Numbered from the stretch's first letter, positions 33,946-43,475 are shown. The stretch: 64,000 bases of DNA from Pseudopedobacter beijingensis (GCF_042678145.1 NZ_JBHUDG010000001.1:186001-250000); one strand, 5' to 3'. Numbers and translations: made by a program. The notes: a model not told the origin generated them from the sequence alone.

Positions 33946-33956
33946 TCCGCAAAACT

Positions 33957-34135
33957 CCGTTTATGCTGTATACTTGGCTCGTCCCTGCGCCGTAATTGGT
34001 TCGCCCTTGACTCTATACTTGTTCGATAGTTCTTCGAGAAATGCTTCTTAAAATGGCTTTTTTGCCGAAGGTTTCCCGAACAAGACTCGAAGAGTACTCG
34101 AAGAAAGATGCTGTAAGTGTTGGAACTGTCTCGGA
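33957..34135. repeat. 11-nt-phased inverted repeat (TCG left arm, CGAA right arm)
   Basis: Left arm: TCG or CCG occurs at exactly 11-base steps at 33957, 33979, 33990, 34001, 34023 and 34034, with degenerate steps at 33968, 34012 and 34045. Right arm: CGAA at 34066, 34077, 34088 and 34099, again every 11 bases, with related words at 34121 and 34132. The reverse complement of the left arm aligns with the right arm from the apex (CTTC 34044-34047 pairs with GAAG 34067-34070) for over 30 bases with few mismatches, so it forms a long imperfect hairpin. No ORF. It has the same architecture as 10328-10523 but a different core word. Confidence 0.78.
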
Positions 34136-34381
34136 TCTGTCTCCTATCTGTCTTAGTGTTTACCTCTTAGTTGAATGTAGCGGATTTTGAAATCTACTTT
34201 TATTGAGAAGTATGGGGGAGAGCCCTTTGAAATATTCCAAACTGCCCTTCATTTTGTTTAAGAGTTTGCTTTTTAGTGGTTTATTTAATCAGCTCATGAA
34301 AACAGAGGGCTTTATCAGGTAGGAGGAAGTTTTTGGTTTTTAAGAACTCTGTCTCTTGATATAACTACTTTTATGAGAGCA
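34136..34381. other. Intergenic region, no gene seen
   Basis: This is the tail between the phased repeat and the terminator near the DinB-like gene. Three CTGTCT-like words (34127-34152) continue the 11-base rhythm for a short way. Nothing else is recognised. Confidence 0.4.
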
Positions 34382-34412
34382 ACCCGTAGAATTAAAAATA
34401 AACCCTACGGGT
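34382..34412. terminator. Stem-loop between convergent transcripts
   Basis: A perfect 8-bp stem ACCCGTAG/CTACGGGT (34382-34389 with 34405-34412) and a 15-base loop lie 12 bases beyond the stop of the minus-strand DinB-like gene. T-rich sequence follows on the plus side only. Confidence 0.5.
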
Positions 34413-34424
34413 GGTTCCTTTATT

Positions 34425-34928
34425 TTATAAACTTTTGTTGTTTTCATCTGCAGAAGGGCCATACATTCCTGGAATAGGTACATCCAGTAAACGCAGATAA
34501 ACTGAAAGCTGACCTCTGTGATGATAAATATGGTTATTTACGATAAATCTATTGGCGGCAACTTTGGGTAAACTTGCTATCACGTGATCTCCGGCAGTCA
34601 GATCCCAGTTTTCCATCCATTTGTTGTCATCAAAGTTTTCAAGTGCATGTTTGCACTGAGTCTGGTATTGGTCTAATAAATCCAGTAACTCAGCGGCTGT
34701 TGTTGCTGTAAGGGGAGTATAATCTGTATGGAAGTTAAGCTTGTCTTTCCCGGTAATATTTACTGTCCATGCGGTAAGTTCAGTAATATGTTTAGCCAAT
34801 TCTCCCAGACTCATAGATTTTTCATGAGGTTTCCAATCCCATTTATCATTAGGTATGCAGGCTATTATTCTTTTGGTGCTTGCAATTTCCTTTTCAAATT
34901 CTGTTAAAAAGCTTTGTTTAATACCCAT
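34425..34928 (-). CDS. DinB family protein (putative metal-dependent thiol transferase)
   Basis: 167 residues forming a four-helix DinB bundle. Three histidines expected to bind a metal are visible: LGELAKHITEL, and in the C-terminal part NHIYHHRGQLSVYLRLL (NxxxHHRGQ is the family hallmark). IPGMYGPSADE is also typical. Members of this superfamily act as bacillithiol- or mycothiol-dependent transferases, which fits an organism with bshC. Substrate unknown. Confidence 0.9.
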   Translation of the reverse strand: MGIKQSFLTEFEKEIASTKRIIACIPNDKWDWKPHEKSMSLGELAKHITELTAWTVNITGKDKLNFHTDYTPLTATTAAELLDLLDQYQTQCKHALENFDDNKWMENWDLTAGDHVIASLPKVAANRFIVNNHIYHHRGQLSVYLRLLDVPIPGMYGPSADENNKSL

Positions 34929-35133
34929 ATTGTTTTAATCTAGTTTAAAACAAAGATAAGATTCTGATTGATCTTGTGTTGTAAAATATAAGTTGTCAGA
35001 AGAAGAGGTATGCTGTCAATAGTATATGGCTCTGATGAAAAATCGTAACATAAAATTAAAAATATATTGTAATTAACTCTTAGTTTAGTGATGAAGTTAG
35101 ATAGTAAATAGAATCGATTATATTAAATATAAC

Positions 35134-36831
35134 ATGCGAAAAACAGTGAAGATATTTCTTAATATATTATTAATTATGGCAATAAGTTGTCAAACATCAT
35201 TGTATGCACAGTCACCAGACAAAGGGCCTTACTACAAAAATGGTGTAGTGGTATCTGCGCATCCAGAGGCTTCGAAAGTTGGTCTTCAAATATTAAAAAA
35301 GGGAGGTAATGCTATGGATGCTGCGGTTGCTGTACAATTTGCTTTGGCTGTGGTTTACCCTAATGCAGGAAATATTGGAGGTGGAGGTTTTTTGGTATAC
35401 AGAGATAGTAAAGGAAATATAAATGCATTGGATTATAGGGAGAAAGCTCCTTTAGCTGCACATAAAGATATGTATCTGGATGCTTCAGGCAATCCGATAA
35501 AAGATAAAAGCTTGTATGGACATTTAGCACCAGGTGTTCCGGGGACGGTAGATGGGATGGTGAAAGCTCATGCAAAATATGGAAAACTGAGTTGGAAGGA
35601 ACTGGTACAACCTTCTGTTGATCTGGCAAAAAGTGGGTTTCCTATTACGGAACAGCAGGCAGGCGAATTAAACGAATTGAAAGTTTCTCTAAAACAATAT
35701 AATCCTTTAGGTACAGCTTTGGTGAAGGATGCAATCTGGAAAAGAGGAGATTTACTGATTCAGACAGAGCTGGCTCATACTTTTGAACAAATCAGGGATA
35801 AAGGCAGAGCAGGTTTTTACGAAGGGGAAGTTGCAGAACATATTGTGGCAGAGATGAAAAGAGGGAATGGACTGATTACTAAAAAAGATCTTGCTGCATA
35901 CAAATCGGCATGGAGGGAACCGATTACGGGAATGTACAAAGGGTATAAGATTATAACTATGCCTCCACCATCAAGCGGCGGAATAGCGCTGATGCAGTTG
36001 TTCAATTCAGTTGCTCCTTACCCTGTTTCAAAATGGGGACACAATCAGGACTCAACCGTAAGGCTGATTGTAGAAGCGGAGAGAAGGGTTTATGCAGATC
36101 GTTCTGAGTATTTGGGCGATCCTGATTTTTATACGGTTCCGAAAAAAGCTTTGTTGGATTATGGATATCAGCAGCAAAGAATGAAAACCTTTTCGTGGAA
36201 CTATGCTACCGCAAGTTCAGCAGTAAAACCGGGGAAACTAACCGGAAAAGAAAGTGAAGAAACTACCCATTATTCTATAGTGGATAAAGAGGGGAATTCT
36301 GTATCTGTAACCACTACTATAAATCTGGCTTACGGTTCAAAAGTAGTTGTAAAAGGGGCCGGTTTTTTATTGAACAACGAAATGGATGATTTTTCTGTTA
36401 AGCCCGGTAGTCCTAATGCTTTTGGTGTAACAGGAGGTGCGGCAAATGCTATAGCACCAGGTAAAAGAATGTTAAGTTCTATGACACCAACTATTATAGA
36501 GAAAGATAAGGAATTATATATGGTTGTAGGAACGCCCGGTGGTTCAACTATTATTACTTCTGTGTTTCAGACCATATTGAATGTGTTGGAATTTGGGCAG
36601 GATATGCAGCAGGCTGTTAGTTCTAAACGTTTCCATCATCAATGGTTACCTGATGAAGTGTTTATGGAAAAACAAGTATTTGATACAGTAACAGAAACTA
36701 AATTGAAAGAAAAAGGGTATAAGCTAACACCTCGTGGTGGTATCGGTCGTGTAGATGCTATCTTAAAAACCAAAAAAGGATATCAGGGAGGAGCAGATCC
36801 ACGTGGAGATGATACTGTAGCTGGATATTAG
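35134..36831 (+). CDS. ggt: Gamma-glutamyltransferase
   Basis: A 565-residue Ntn-hydrolase precursor with a signal peptide (MAISCQTSLYAQS), so periplasmic. It self-cleaves before the nucleophile Thr377 in ETTHYSIVDKEGNSVSVTTT. Other conserved parts are GGNAMDAAVAVQFALAVVYPNAGNIGGGGF near residue 55, the PPPSSGG loop, GFLLNNEMDDFS and the oxyanion/substrate region GTPGGSTIITSVFQ. It hydrolyses gamma-glutamyl bonds of glutathione-like compounds. Apparently monocistronic. Confidence 0.96.
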   Translation: MRKTVKIFLNILLIMAISCQTSLYAQSPDKGPYYKNGVVVSAHPEASKVGLQILKKGGNAMDAAVAVQFALAVVYPNAGNIGGGGFLVYRDSKGNINALDYREKAPLAAHKDMYLDASGNPIKDKSLYGHLAPGVPGTVDGMVKAHAKYGKLSWKELVQPSVDLAKSGFPITEQQAGELNELKVSLKQYNPLGTALVKDAIWKRGDLLIQTELAHTFEQIRDKGRAGFYEGEVAEHIVAEMKRGNGLITKKDLAAYKSAWREPITGMYKGYKIITMPPPSSGGIALMQLFNSVAPYPVSKWGHNQDSTVRLIVEAERRVYADRSEYLGDPDFYTVPKKALLDYGYQQQRMKTFSWNYATASSAVKPGKLTGKESEETTHYSIVDKEGNSVSVTTTINLAYGSKVVVKGAGFLLNNEMDDFSVKPGSPNAFGVTGGAANAIAPGKRMLSSMTPTIIEKDKELYMVVGTPGGSTIITSVFQTILNVLEFGQDMQQAVSSKRFHHQWLPDEVFMEKQVFDTVTETKLKEKGYKLTPRGGIGRVDAILKTKKGYQGGADPRGDDTVAGY

Positions 36832-36936
36832 TAGGTTAATTCTCTCTATTTCATAAGTCTATATCTGTAGCTTTAATGTTAAGCGGTAGTTTTATTTAAC
36901 CAATCCAATATTACAATACATTAACAAATCAAAGGT

Positions 36937-36944
36937 TAAATTTG
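36937..36944 (+). promoter_or_regulatory. Candidate -7 element for the CynX-type MFS gene
   Basis: TAAATTTG matches TAnnTTTG exactly, 34 bases upstream of the ATG at 36979. No clean TTTG is seen at -33. Confidence 0.45.
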
Positions 36945-36978
36945 CGTTCACTAAAAAAGGTGTTTAAACATACAAGAA

Positions 36979-38160
36979 ATGCGAAATAGAATAAATTGGG
37001 CTGTGGTTGTTGGTGTAATGGGTGTGTTTTTTATTTCGGCAAATTTACGAGCAGCTATAACATCTGTTGGACCAGTTATTTCCGAAATAAGTGCTCAGTT
37101 AAACATGAGTAAATTTCAATCGGGTTTGGTGACTACTATACCTTTACTTGCCTTTGGATTTTTGTCTGTTTTAGCTCCTAAACTGGCGTCAAAATTAGGT
37201 GTAGGGAAAGTGCTTGGTTTTGCTATGCTGCTTTTAACGGCCGGTTTACTGATAAGAATACAGGGAAGTATTGGTTTTTTATTTTTAGGTGCAGCTTTGA
37301 TAGGGACAGCTATTGCTATGGGAAATGTGCTGATGCCTGCATTTATAAAAGATAGGTTTGTGGGGAATTTAGGTTTGGTTACGGGAATTTTTACTGTTTC
37401 TATGAATCTGGTAGGCGCCCTGGCTGCAGGATATAGTATAAAAATAGGACAGCTTACGGGCTGGGGGTGGAAAGGTTCTATTGGGATCTGGTTTATTTTG
37501 TCTTTAATAGCATTTTTGGTTTGGATTCCACAATTCAGCCAAAAAAATAAAACAGTGCAAAAGCTGGAAAATGAATCTAAAGAAACTTTTGGGAGCTTAT
37601 TGAAATCCCCTTTAGCATGGTGCATTACTTTGTTTATGGGATTACAGTCTTGTCTGTTTTATATGCTGGTAGCGTGGTTGCCAGTTATCTTGCAAGATTG
37701 GGGGATGAGCAAAGAGCAGTCGGGCTGGACCTTTTCTTATGTGCAACTAGCTCAATTACCCATTACTTTTATAGGTCCCATTCTGGCAGTAAGGATGAGA
37801 AATCAGGCACCTTTGGTGTGGTTAACAGCAATAAGCTTATTGTTGGGTACTATTGGTATTGTATTTTATAAAACAACCTATATTGTTCCGTCTGTATTGG
37901 CTATAGGTTTTTCGGGAGGTTTGGCTTTTAGCTTAGTGATGATGTTTTTTGTATTGCGTACAAAGTCATCCATCAGGGCAGCACAGCTTTCGGGAATGGC
38001 GCAATCTTTTGGGTATTTAATTGCAGCTTGTTCGCCGCCACTTTTTGGTTTAATTTATGACTTAACTTTAGACTGGACCTATCCGCTTTTATTATACTTC
38101 TTGCTCGCTTTTTCCTTATTGGTTTTGGGTCTGATAGCATCTAAAAACAGGTACGTTTAA
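36979..38160 (+). CDS. MFS transporter, CynX/NimT family
   Basis: 393 residues and 12 predicted TM helices. The N-terminal signature FFISANLRAAITSVGPVISEI and GFLSVLAPKLASKLGVGK match the cyanate/2-nitroimidazole (CynX/NimT) branch, as do IGTAIAMGNVLMPAFIK and SFGYLIAACSPPLFGLIYD. Members export or import small anions or drugs; the substrate is not known here. No linked regulator or enzyme suggests a role. Confidence 0.9.
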   Translation: MRNRINWAVVVGVMGVFFISANLRAAITSVGPVISEISAQLNMSKFQSGLVTTIPLLAFGFLSVLAPKLASKLGVGKVLGFAMLLLTAGLLIRIQGSIGFLFLGAALIGTAIAMGNVLMPAFIKDRFVGNLGLVTGIFTVSMNLVGALAAGYSIKIGQLTGWGWKGSIGIWFILSLIAFLVWIPQFSQKNKTVQKLENESKETFGSLLKSPLAWCITLFMGLQSCLFYMLVAWLPVILQDWGMSKEQSGWTFSYVQLAQLPITFIGPILAVRMRNQAPLVWLTAISLLLGTIGIVFYKTTYIVPSVLAIGFSGGLAFSLVMMFFVLRTKSSIRAAQLSGMAQSFGYLIAACSPPLFGLIYDLTLDWTYPLLLYFLLAFSLLVLGLIASKNRYV

Positions 38161-38216
38161 ATCTTATTTTATCATTGTCAATGTTGACGTGATAGCTAAA
38201 ACGTACGTTTTATAAA

Positions 38217-38888
38217 TTATCTGTTTTTACTTTTTTTTAGTACCTCAGCGATATTTTTATAACCAGCAGATTGTGCATGCTGTAAGGCGGTAACCCCGTT
38301 TTTATCCGGAATGTTGATGTCACTACCCGCATCAATCAGTATACGGACAATTTCTACATATTTCTGACTCCCGTCGCCTAAAATAACGGCTTCAAGCAAA
38401 CCTGTCCATCCTAATCTGTTCACATGATCTATAGGAAAGCCTTTGGTATTAGCTAGTAATCTTACCGTTTCAATATGACCGCGTTCGCATGCAGGAATAA
38501 GCGCACTGCCGTTATAGCGGTTAAAAACATCAAACCTGGTACCATGTTGCAGGAATAATTCAAGAAAATTAGTTAAGCCGGCTGCACCAGCATATAAAAA
38601 GGGGCTATCCAGTATATTGTCCTGTAAATTGACATCGGCACCGTTTTTAACTAACAATTCTGCCATTTGGTAGTTTTGCTGTTTGGTGGCAATTAACAAA
38701 AGAGATTGTTGGTTTTTATCTTGTGTATTAACATTTAGGCCAGCCTTTAATTCTTGCTCTACCTTGTCTATTTGATTTTTTCTTACAGACTCTATAATGT
38801 CAGTTTGTTGATGTGTCATAGCTGTCCCTGTTTTATTTTGACAATTATTGAATAGGATGATAAGGTATGCGAATATTATAACTTTCAT
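38217..38888 (-). CDS. Ankyrin-repeat lipoprotein
   Basis: 223 residues starting with a signal and probable lipobox (AYLIILFNNCQNK, Cys about residue 16; the N-N before Cys is atypical). About five ankyrin repeats follow from residue 30 (NVNTQDKNQQSLLLIATKQQNYQMAELLVKNGADVN, then repeats ending NIPDKNGVTALQHAQSAGY). Such proteins mediate protein binding, here in the periplasm. It is convergent with the MFS gene and divergent from the S15 hydrolase. Confidence 0.88.
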   Translation of the reverse strand: MKVIIFAYLIILFNNCQNKTGTAMTHQQTDIIESVRKNQIDKVEQELKAGLNVNTQDKNQQSLLLIATKQQNYQMAELLVKNGADVNLQDNILDSPFLYAGAAGLTNFLELFLQHGTRFDVFNRYNGSALIPACERGHIETVRLLANTKGFPIDHVNRLGWTGLLEAVILGDGSQKYVEIVRILIDAGSDINIPDKNGVTALQHAQSAGYKNIAEVLKKSKNR

Positions 38889-38986
38889 GGTTTTATTCTC
38901 TGATATATCAATTGATAGAATAACTTACACAAACTTTTAAAGTTTTTGAAATGAAATAAAAACAAACAAATATCTTTATTTTATTA

Positions 38987-40855
38987 ATGAGTATTATGAG
39001 AAAATTGTTGATAACCGTACTTACGCTTTTGTTTATAGTTGAAATAACTAGTGCGCAAACAGATTCGGCTTATGTTAGAGATAATTACACAAAACTAGAG
39101 CAATATATAAGTATGAGGGATGGAGTAAAACTGTTTACTTCAATTTATATTCCTAAAGATAAGTCTAAAAAACATCCTATTTTATTGAACAGGACACCCT
39201 ATACTGTAGCGCCTTACGGAGCAAATGAATATAAGAAGAGTCTGGGGAATTTTCCTGCTATGATGTATGACGGGTTTATTTTTGTTTACCAGGATGTAAG
39301 GGGGAAATGGATGAGTGAAGGGGATTTTGAAGACTTGAGACCGCAGGTACTTCATAAAGGTAAAAAACACATAGATGAAAGTACGGATGCCTATGATACC
39401 ATTGACTGGTTGGTCAAGAACATCAAAAATAATAATGGAAAGGTGGGAATGTACGGAATTTCGTATCCTGGTTTTTATGCTGTTGCGGGATTGGTTGATT
39501 CGCATCCGGCACTAAAAGCAGTTTCGCCACAGGCACCGGCTATAGACTGGTATATTGGCGATGATTTTCATCGAAACGGAGCACTTTTTGTGATGGATGC
39601 CTTCAGGTTTATGAGTACTTTTGGTGTAAACAGACCTCAGCCTATTTTGCCTGCTCAAGGCCCTAAAGGATTAAAGCAACCTATAAAAGACAGTTATCAG
39701 TTTTATCTAAATAACACAGTAAGAGAATTAAAAGAGAATTATTTTGGAGATAATATCAGGTTTTGGAATAATCTTTTTAAACATCCAAACAGGGATACTT
39801 TTTGGCAAGCAAGAGTAATATTACCTTATTTGCAAAAGGTAAAACCTGCTGTTTTAGTGGTAGGTGGCTTTTTTGATGCTGAAGATGTTTATGGAACTTT
39901 TGCTACTTATAAAGCTCTTAAGCATCAAAATAAAGGAATGAATAGTTTTCTGGTTGCAGGACCGTGGTATCATGGAGGTTGGGTGCGAACAGAAGGGGAT
40001 ACTTTTGGGGATTTAAGTTTTAACAGTAAAACGGCTTTAGATTATCAGCAAAGATTTGAATTGCCTTTTTTTAAATACTACCTCAAGGGAGAAGGGAAAA
40101 TGGCGCCGGGCGAAGCTAATATATTCTTTTCGGGAAGTAATAACTGGCATCAGTTTAATACCTGGCCTCCTCAGAATATTCATCAAAGAAAGTTATATCT
40201 TGCTGATAATGGAAGGTTGAGTTTTGATGTACCCTCTGTGAAAGAGGGGGTTGATGAGTTTATTGCTGACCCTCGTAAACCTGTACCTTTTCAGGAAGGG
40301 ATTATAGAAAATAGAAAACGGGAATATATGGTTGCTGATCAGCGATTTGTAGCTAACAGGCCTGATGTGTTGGTTTACCAAACTGATATATTAAAAGAAG
40401 ATATGACGTTGGCTGGTCCTGTTTTGGCTAATTTAAAAGTGTCTACTACCGGAACGGATGCTGATTTTGTTGTTAAGCTAATAGATGTTTTGCCGGAAAA
40501 TGAACCCAGGCCATCTCATGTAGCTAAATCTACGGTTATGGGAGGTTATCAGATGTTAATCAGGGGAGATATTTTTAGAGGAAAATATAGAGATGGTTTT
40601 GAGTATCCTAAGGCATTTGTACCGGATCAGGTGAGTGAAGTGAAATTTGAATTGGTTGATGTGGGGCATACTTTTAAAAAGGGACACCGGATAATGGTAC
40701 ATATTCAAAGTAGTTGGTTCCCTCTGGCCGACAGCAATCCTCAAAAGTTTATGAATATTTATGATGCAGTTAAAGAGGATTTTAAGAAAGAAACCCACAA
40801 ATTATTTAGGGAAGGGGAACATCATTCTTATATTGAGTTACCTGTTTTGGAATAA
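38987..40855 (+). CDS. CocE/NonD-type alpha-amino-acid ester hydrolase (S15 family)
   Basis: 622 residues with a signal peptide (LLITVLTLLFIVEITSAQ; ATG at 38996 is an alternative start). Alpha/beta hydrolase core with nucleophile Ser159 in GMYGISYPG. The acidic cluster in APAIDWYIGDDFHRNGAL is typical of alpha-amino-acid ester hydrolases. The catalytic Asp is probably in GGFFDAEDVYG and His in GPWYHGGW. The C-terminal jelly-roll domain follows from about residue 400. It probably hydrolyses amino-acid esters or acyl-peptides in the periplasm. Confidence 0.92.
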   Translation: MSIMRKLLITVLTLLFIVEITSAQTDSAYVRDNYTKLEQYISMRDGVKLFTSIYIPKDKSKKHPILLNRTPYTVAPYGANEYKKSLGNFPAMMYDGFIFVYQDVRGKWMSEGDFEDLRPQVLHKGKKHIDESTDAYDTIDWLVKNIKNNNGKVGMYGISYPGFYAVAGLVDSHPALKAVSPQAPAIDWYIGDDFHRNGALFVMDAFRFMSTFGVNRPQPILPAQGPKGLKQPIKDSYQFYLNNTVRELKENYFGDNIRFWNNLFKHPNRDTFWQARVILPYLQKVKPAVLVVGGFFDAEDVYGTFATYKALKHQNKGMNSFLVAGPWYHGGWVRTEGDTFGDLSFNSKTALDYQQRFELPFFKYYLKGEGKMAPGEANIFFSGSNNWHQFNTWPPQNIHQRKLYLADNGRLSFDVPSVKEGVDEFIADPRKPVPFQEGIIENRKREYMVADQRFVANRPDVLVYQTDILKEDMTLAGPVLANLKVSTTGTDADFVVKLIDVLPENEPRPSHVAKSTVMGGYQMLIRGDIFRGKYRDGFEYPKAFVPDQVSEVKFELVDVGHTFKKGHRIMVHIQSSWFPLADSNPQKFMNIYDAVKEDFKKETHKLFREGEHHSYIELPVLE

Positions 40856-40907
40856 GAGGTATCAGCTGCAAATGATAGAAATTTTAGAGATAGTATGAGT
40901 AGCAGAG

Positions 40908-40951
40908 TTTATCGGTCTGCATTTTTTTTCAAATCTGTGCAGACCGATAAA
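40908..40951. terminator. Bidirectional terminator between convergent genes
   Basis: A perfect 14-bp stem (40908-40921 with 40938-40951), 16-base loop and following GTTTTTAT on the plus strand. It lies between the S15 hydrolase stop (40855) and the stop of the minus-strand lipoprotein (40956). Confidence 0.85.
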
Positions 40952-40955
40952 GTTT

Positions 40956-41474
40956 TTATCTATTATTTTGGGGCATAGAAAAGTCGAAGCTTGTTCTGGT
41001 ATAGGGACCGGGAGTGGCGTGGTCTCCTACTGTAAAATCAAAATACACAACATTTACATGAGGAAGTTCTGTTAAAGAGTATGTGCTTTCTGCTAAAAAT
41101 ATTCTGGCTCCTGTAGAACCACTGGATTGTGTCAGATAGTCGGAGTTTTCTATTTTAACATAAGCGGTGTCGTTTTTTAAGCCTTCCCAAACTAATTTGT
41201 TTTCCGGATATTTTCTATTGATAGATTCTATGACGTTATCTTTTGTTAATATTTCGGAGCTATATATTGGACTGCGTTTCATAGTATATTTTTCTGAAAC
41301 GGAATCCATCTCAGCAGTCCAAGGAATATCACTTAAGACATCGATGTTATTTTGTGTGGTGTCTAGGATGGCTTTTACGCTATCAGTACTGTCTGTGGCT
41401 TGTTTACGGTCGTTTGTACAAGCTGCGATAAATACGGCGACACAACCAGTAAATAATAGTTTTATAATTTTCAT
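40956..41474 (-). CDS. Hypothetical lipoprotein
   Basis: 172 residues starting with a clear lipoprotein signal (LLFTGCVAVFIAACTNDRK, Cys about residue 19). The mature part is acidic and polar with no recognised motif; AESTYSLTELPHVNVVYFDFTVGDHATPGPYTRTSFDF near the C-terminus looks like beta structure. Not recognised. Monocistronic. Confidence 0.75.
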   Translation of the reverse strand: MKIIKLLFTGCVAVFIAACTNDRKQATDSTDSVKAILDTTQNNIDVLSDIPWTAEMDSVSEKYTMKRSPIYSSEILTKDNVIESINRKYPENKLVWEGLKNDTAYVKIENSDYLTQSSGSTGARIFLAESTYSLTELPHVNVVYFDFTVGDHATPGPYTRTSFDFSMPQNNR

Positions 41475-41575
41475 GGATGTGAGATGAAGTTGAATGTAAA
41501 TAATACTTTATAGCTATAATAACAATAATTATAGAGTATGAGTACTACAAAATTCTTGCCATGTTCGGTTAGGCT

Positions 41576-42310
41576 CTAGGGCGTAGAAACTGCTACGGGT
41601 ATTATTTTTCCATTAAAAAACTTATGCCCTGTAAGTGCAAAATCAGCAATATATTTACCCATTTCAAAAGCTTGTACAGGCGATTGATATCCCGGGAAAG
41701 CTTTTTCGAGCATTTCGGTTTGTGCTGATCCTAATGCCAGGCAATTTACTTTTATCCCTTCTTCAATCAGTTCCTGTGCCAGGCATTCGGTGAAATTATG
41801 TAAAGCCGCTTTGCTTGCTGAATAAGCTACTAAGCCGGGGAATTTAGAACTCCCCATATAACCACCCATTGAACCAATATTTAATATGTGGGAGGGGGTA
41901 TCTAACAAATGCAATAATTCTTGTGTAATGCGGAAATGACCTAATACATTTGCCTGAAACATTTCTGCCATATCCAACTCGGTAGTTTCTTTAAAGGGCT
42001 TGTTTATAAGCGTACCTGCGTTGTTTATCAGTATATTAAATTTTCCCCATCTCTGCTGTATAAATTGAGTAAGTCCTGCATATTCATCGTTGACAATATC
42101 AAAAACAATAGGGAAGAATTTGGCTTCAGGATTTAAGCTATGTACTATTTGATGCAAATTAGATAGTTTTTCTTCAGATCTGGCTAAAGCAATAACTTCG
42201 TGGCCTTTTATAGCTAATTCAATAGCTGCCTCAAAGCCAATTCCACTGCTTGCACCGGTAATAATTATTTTTTGTAAGGGTTGTTCGTCTGTTAAAGAAG
42301 TTGTTTGCAT
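41576..42310 (-). CDS. Short-chain dehydrogenase/reductase
   Basis: 244-residue Rossmann enzyme: TGASSGIG cofactor loop near residue 18, ALARSEEKL with Arg44 after beta-2 (suggesting NADPH), NNAGTLINKP, the catalytic Ser in LNIGSMGGYMG and AYSASKAAL with the catalytic Tyr and Lys. Substrate unknown. Preceded on the same strand by the PorV/PorQ-like gene after an 80-base gap. Confidence 0.93.
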   Translation of the reverse strand: MQTTSLTDEQPLQKIIITGASSGIGFEAAIELAIKGHEVIALARSEEKLSNLHQIVHSLNPEAKFFPIVFDIVNDEYAGLTQFIQQRWGKFNILINNAGTLINKPFKETTELDMAEMFQANVLGHFRITQELLHLLDTPSHILNIGSMGGYMGSSKFPGLVAYSASKAALHNFTECLAQELIEEGIKVNCLALGSAQTEMLEKAFPGYQSPVQAFEMGKYIADFALTGHKFFNGKIIPVAVSTP

Positions 42311-42389
42311 AGTATTATTAAATGTTATTACCTGATAATTACTGGTTTTTTAGAATAATCGGATGAATATCAAACGGAAGTATTATATT

Positions 42390-43475
42390 CTATTTCTTTT
42401 TTTCGAAGTCTAAGCGAACAGAAAAAACATTGCTGTATATAGCATCGCTTTGATTACCTATGTTGGTAAGTGCATAATCAATAGAGAAATTTTTTAATCT
42501 GATACCTAATCCCATGTTGGGTTGAAAAGTGTAGCTCTCTTTTCCATCAAAATCTTTAGTTTGCTGAATGTTGCCAATACCGCCTCTTAGGTAGATTACT
42601 TTTTTGTAATTAGCCTCTAATCCAACAACAGGGTCAATACTTACCGGATCTGCCGCTACGAGTACATTTCGTCTACCGTCTGTAGTAAAACTGAAATTAG
42701 CTTCGGTGGTAACACCAAAATCTTCGCTGACTTTGGCATAATAGGAGGCACCTAAAATAAGGCGTGGTAGGGTAATCTCTGTTGAGTTTTTAGGAATGGT
42801 TTGCCCGGTGTATTCATATACTGTTTCAAATTTATCGGGATTGTAGGACCACGCATTAAATGTAGTGGTAATATCCCGACCTACAGCGGAAAAAACGAAT
42901 CTTTTATATTTATACTGAGCACCTACATCGATTCCAAACCCCCAGGACTTCCCAAACTCTCCAACTTTTCTATGGACAATTTTGATGTTTCCGCCATAAT
43001 TTAAACCGGAATCTTTTTTGTTTTTGTTTTGATGTTTTCTGGCGTAGCTAAACAGAAATGCATAGTCAGAAGCGGAAAAGGATTTTACCCTGTCGTAATT
43101 AATGTTTCCGTCGGCGTCAATTAATTCAGAAGTATCTGGAATATCATCAACACCAAATCTGATAATAGAAGCGCCAATTACCGCAGTATTGTCTTGTACA
43201 AAAGTAGCCATGCCTGCATAATCATATTTTGCAATTCCAGAAAAATAAGGTGAATGCATTAAACTGGCTTGGGTAGGAGTTCGCATGTTCATTAAGCCAG
43301 CCGGATTCCAATAGCTGGCTGTTACATCGTCTACAGACGAAATTACTGCACCAGACATACCAAAGGACCTTGAGCCTACTCCTAATTGTAAAAATTCATT
43401 AGAGTATTTTCTGGCCTGACCAAATGCTAAAGCCGGGCATAAAAACAAAGCAAAGAGAAGAGGTCTAGCCATCAA
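42390..43475 (-). CDS. PorV/PorQ-family outer-membrane beta-barrel protein
   Basis: 361 residues with a signal peptide (MMARPLLFALFLCPALAFGQA) and the opening typical of PorV/PorQ proteins (QLGVGSRSFGMSGAVISSVDDVTASYWNPAGL). The rest is an FadL-like 14-strand barrel. In Bacteroidota these proteins act with the type IX secretion system or as general outer-membrane channels. It overlaps the preceding AcpH-like gene by 11 bases on the same strand. No other type IX secretion gene is in the window. Confidence 0.85.
   Translation of the reverse strand: MMARPLLFALFLCPALAFGQARKYSNEFLQLGVGSRSFGMSGAVISSVDDVTASYWNPAGLMNMRTPTQASLMHSPYFSGIAKYDYAGMATFVQDNTAVIGASIIRFGVDDIPDTSELIDADGNINYDRVKSFSASDYAFLFSYARKHQNKNKKDSGLNYGGNIKIVHRKVGEFGKSWGFGIDVGAQYKYKRFVFSAVGRDITTTFNAWSYNPDKFETVYEYTGQTIPKNSTEITLPRLILGASYYAKVSEDFGVTTEANFSFTTDGRRNVLVAADPVSIDPVVGLEANYKKVIYLRGGIGNIQQTKDFDGKESYTFQPNMGLGIRLKNFSIDYALTNIGNQSDAIYSNVFSVRLDFEKKK

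Noticed and set aside
37116..37625. 169-residue antisense ORF in the CynX-type transporter
   Set aside because: Antisense shadow of a membrane-protein gene, with biased composition and no motif.
38197..38212. 16-bp perfect palindrome TAAAACGTACGTTTTA
   Set aside because: It has no loop and sits between convergent genes, so it is neither a hairpin nor in an operator position. Probably incidental.
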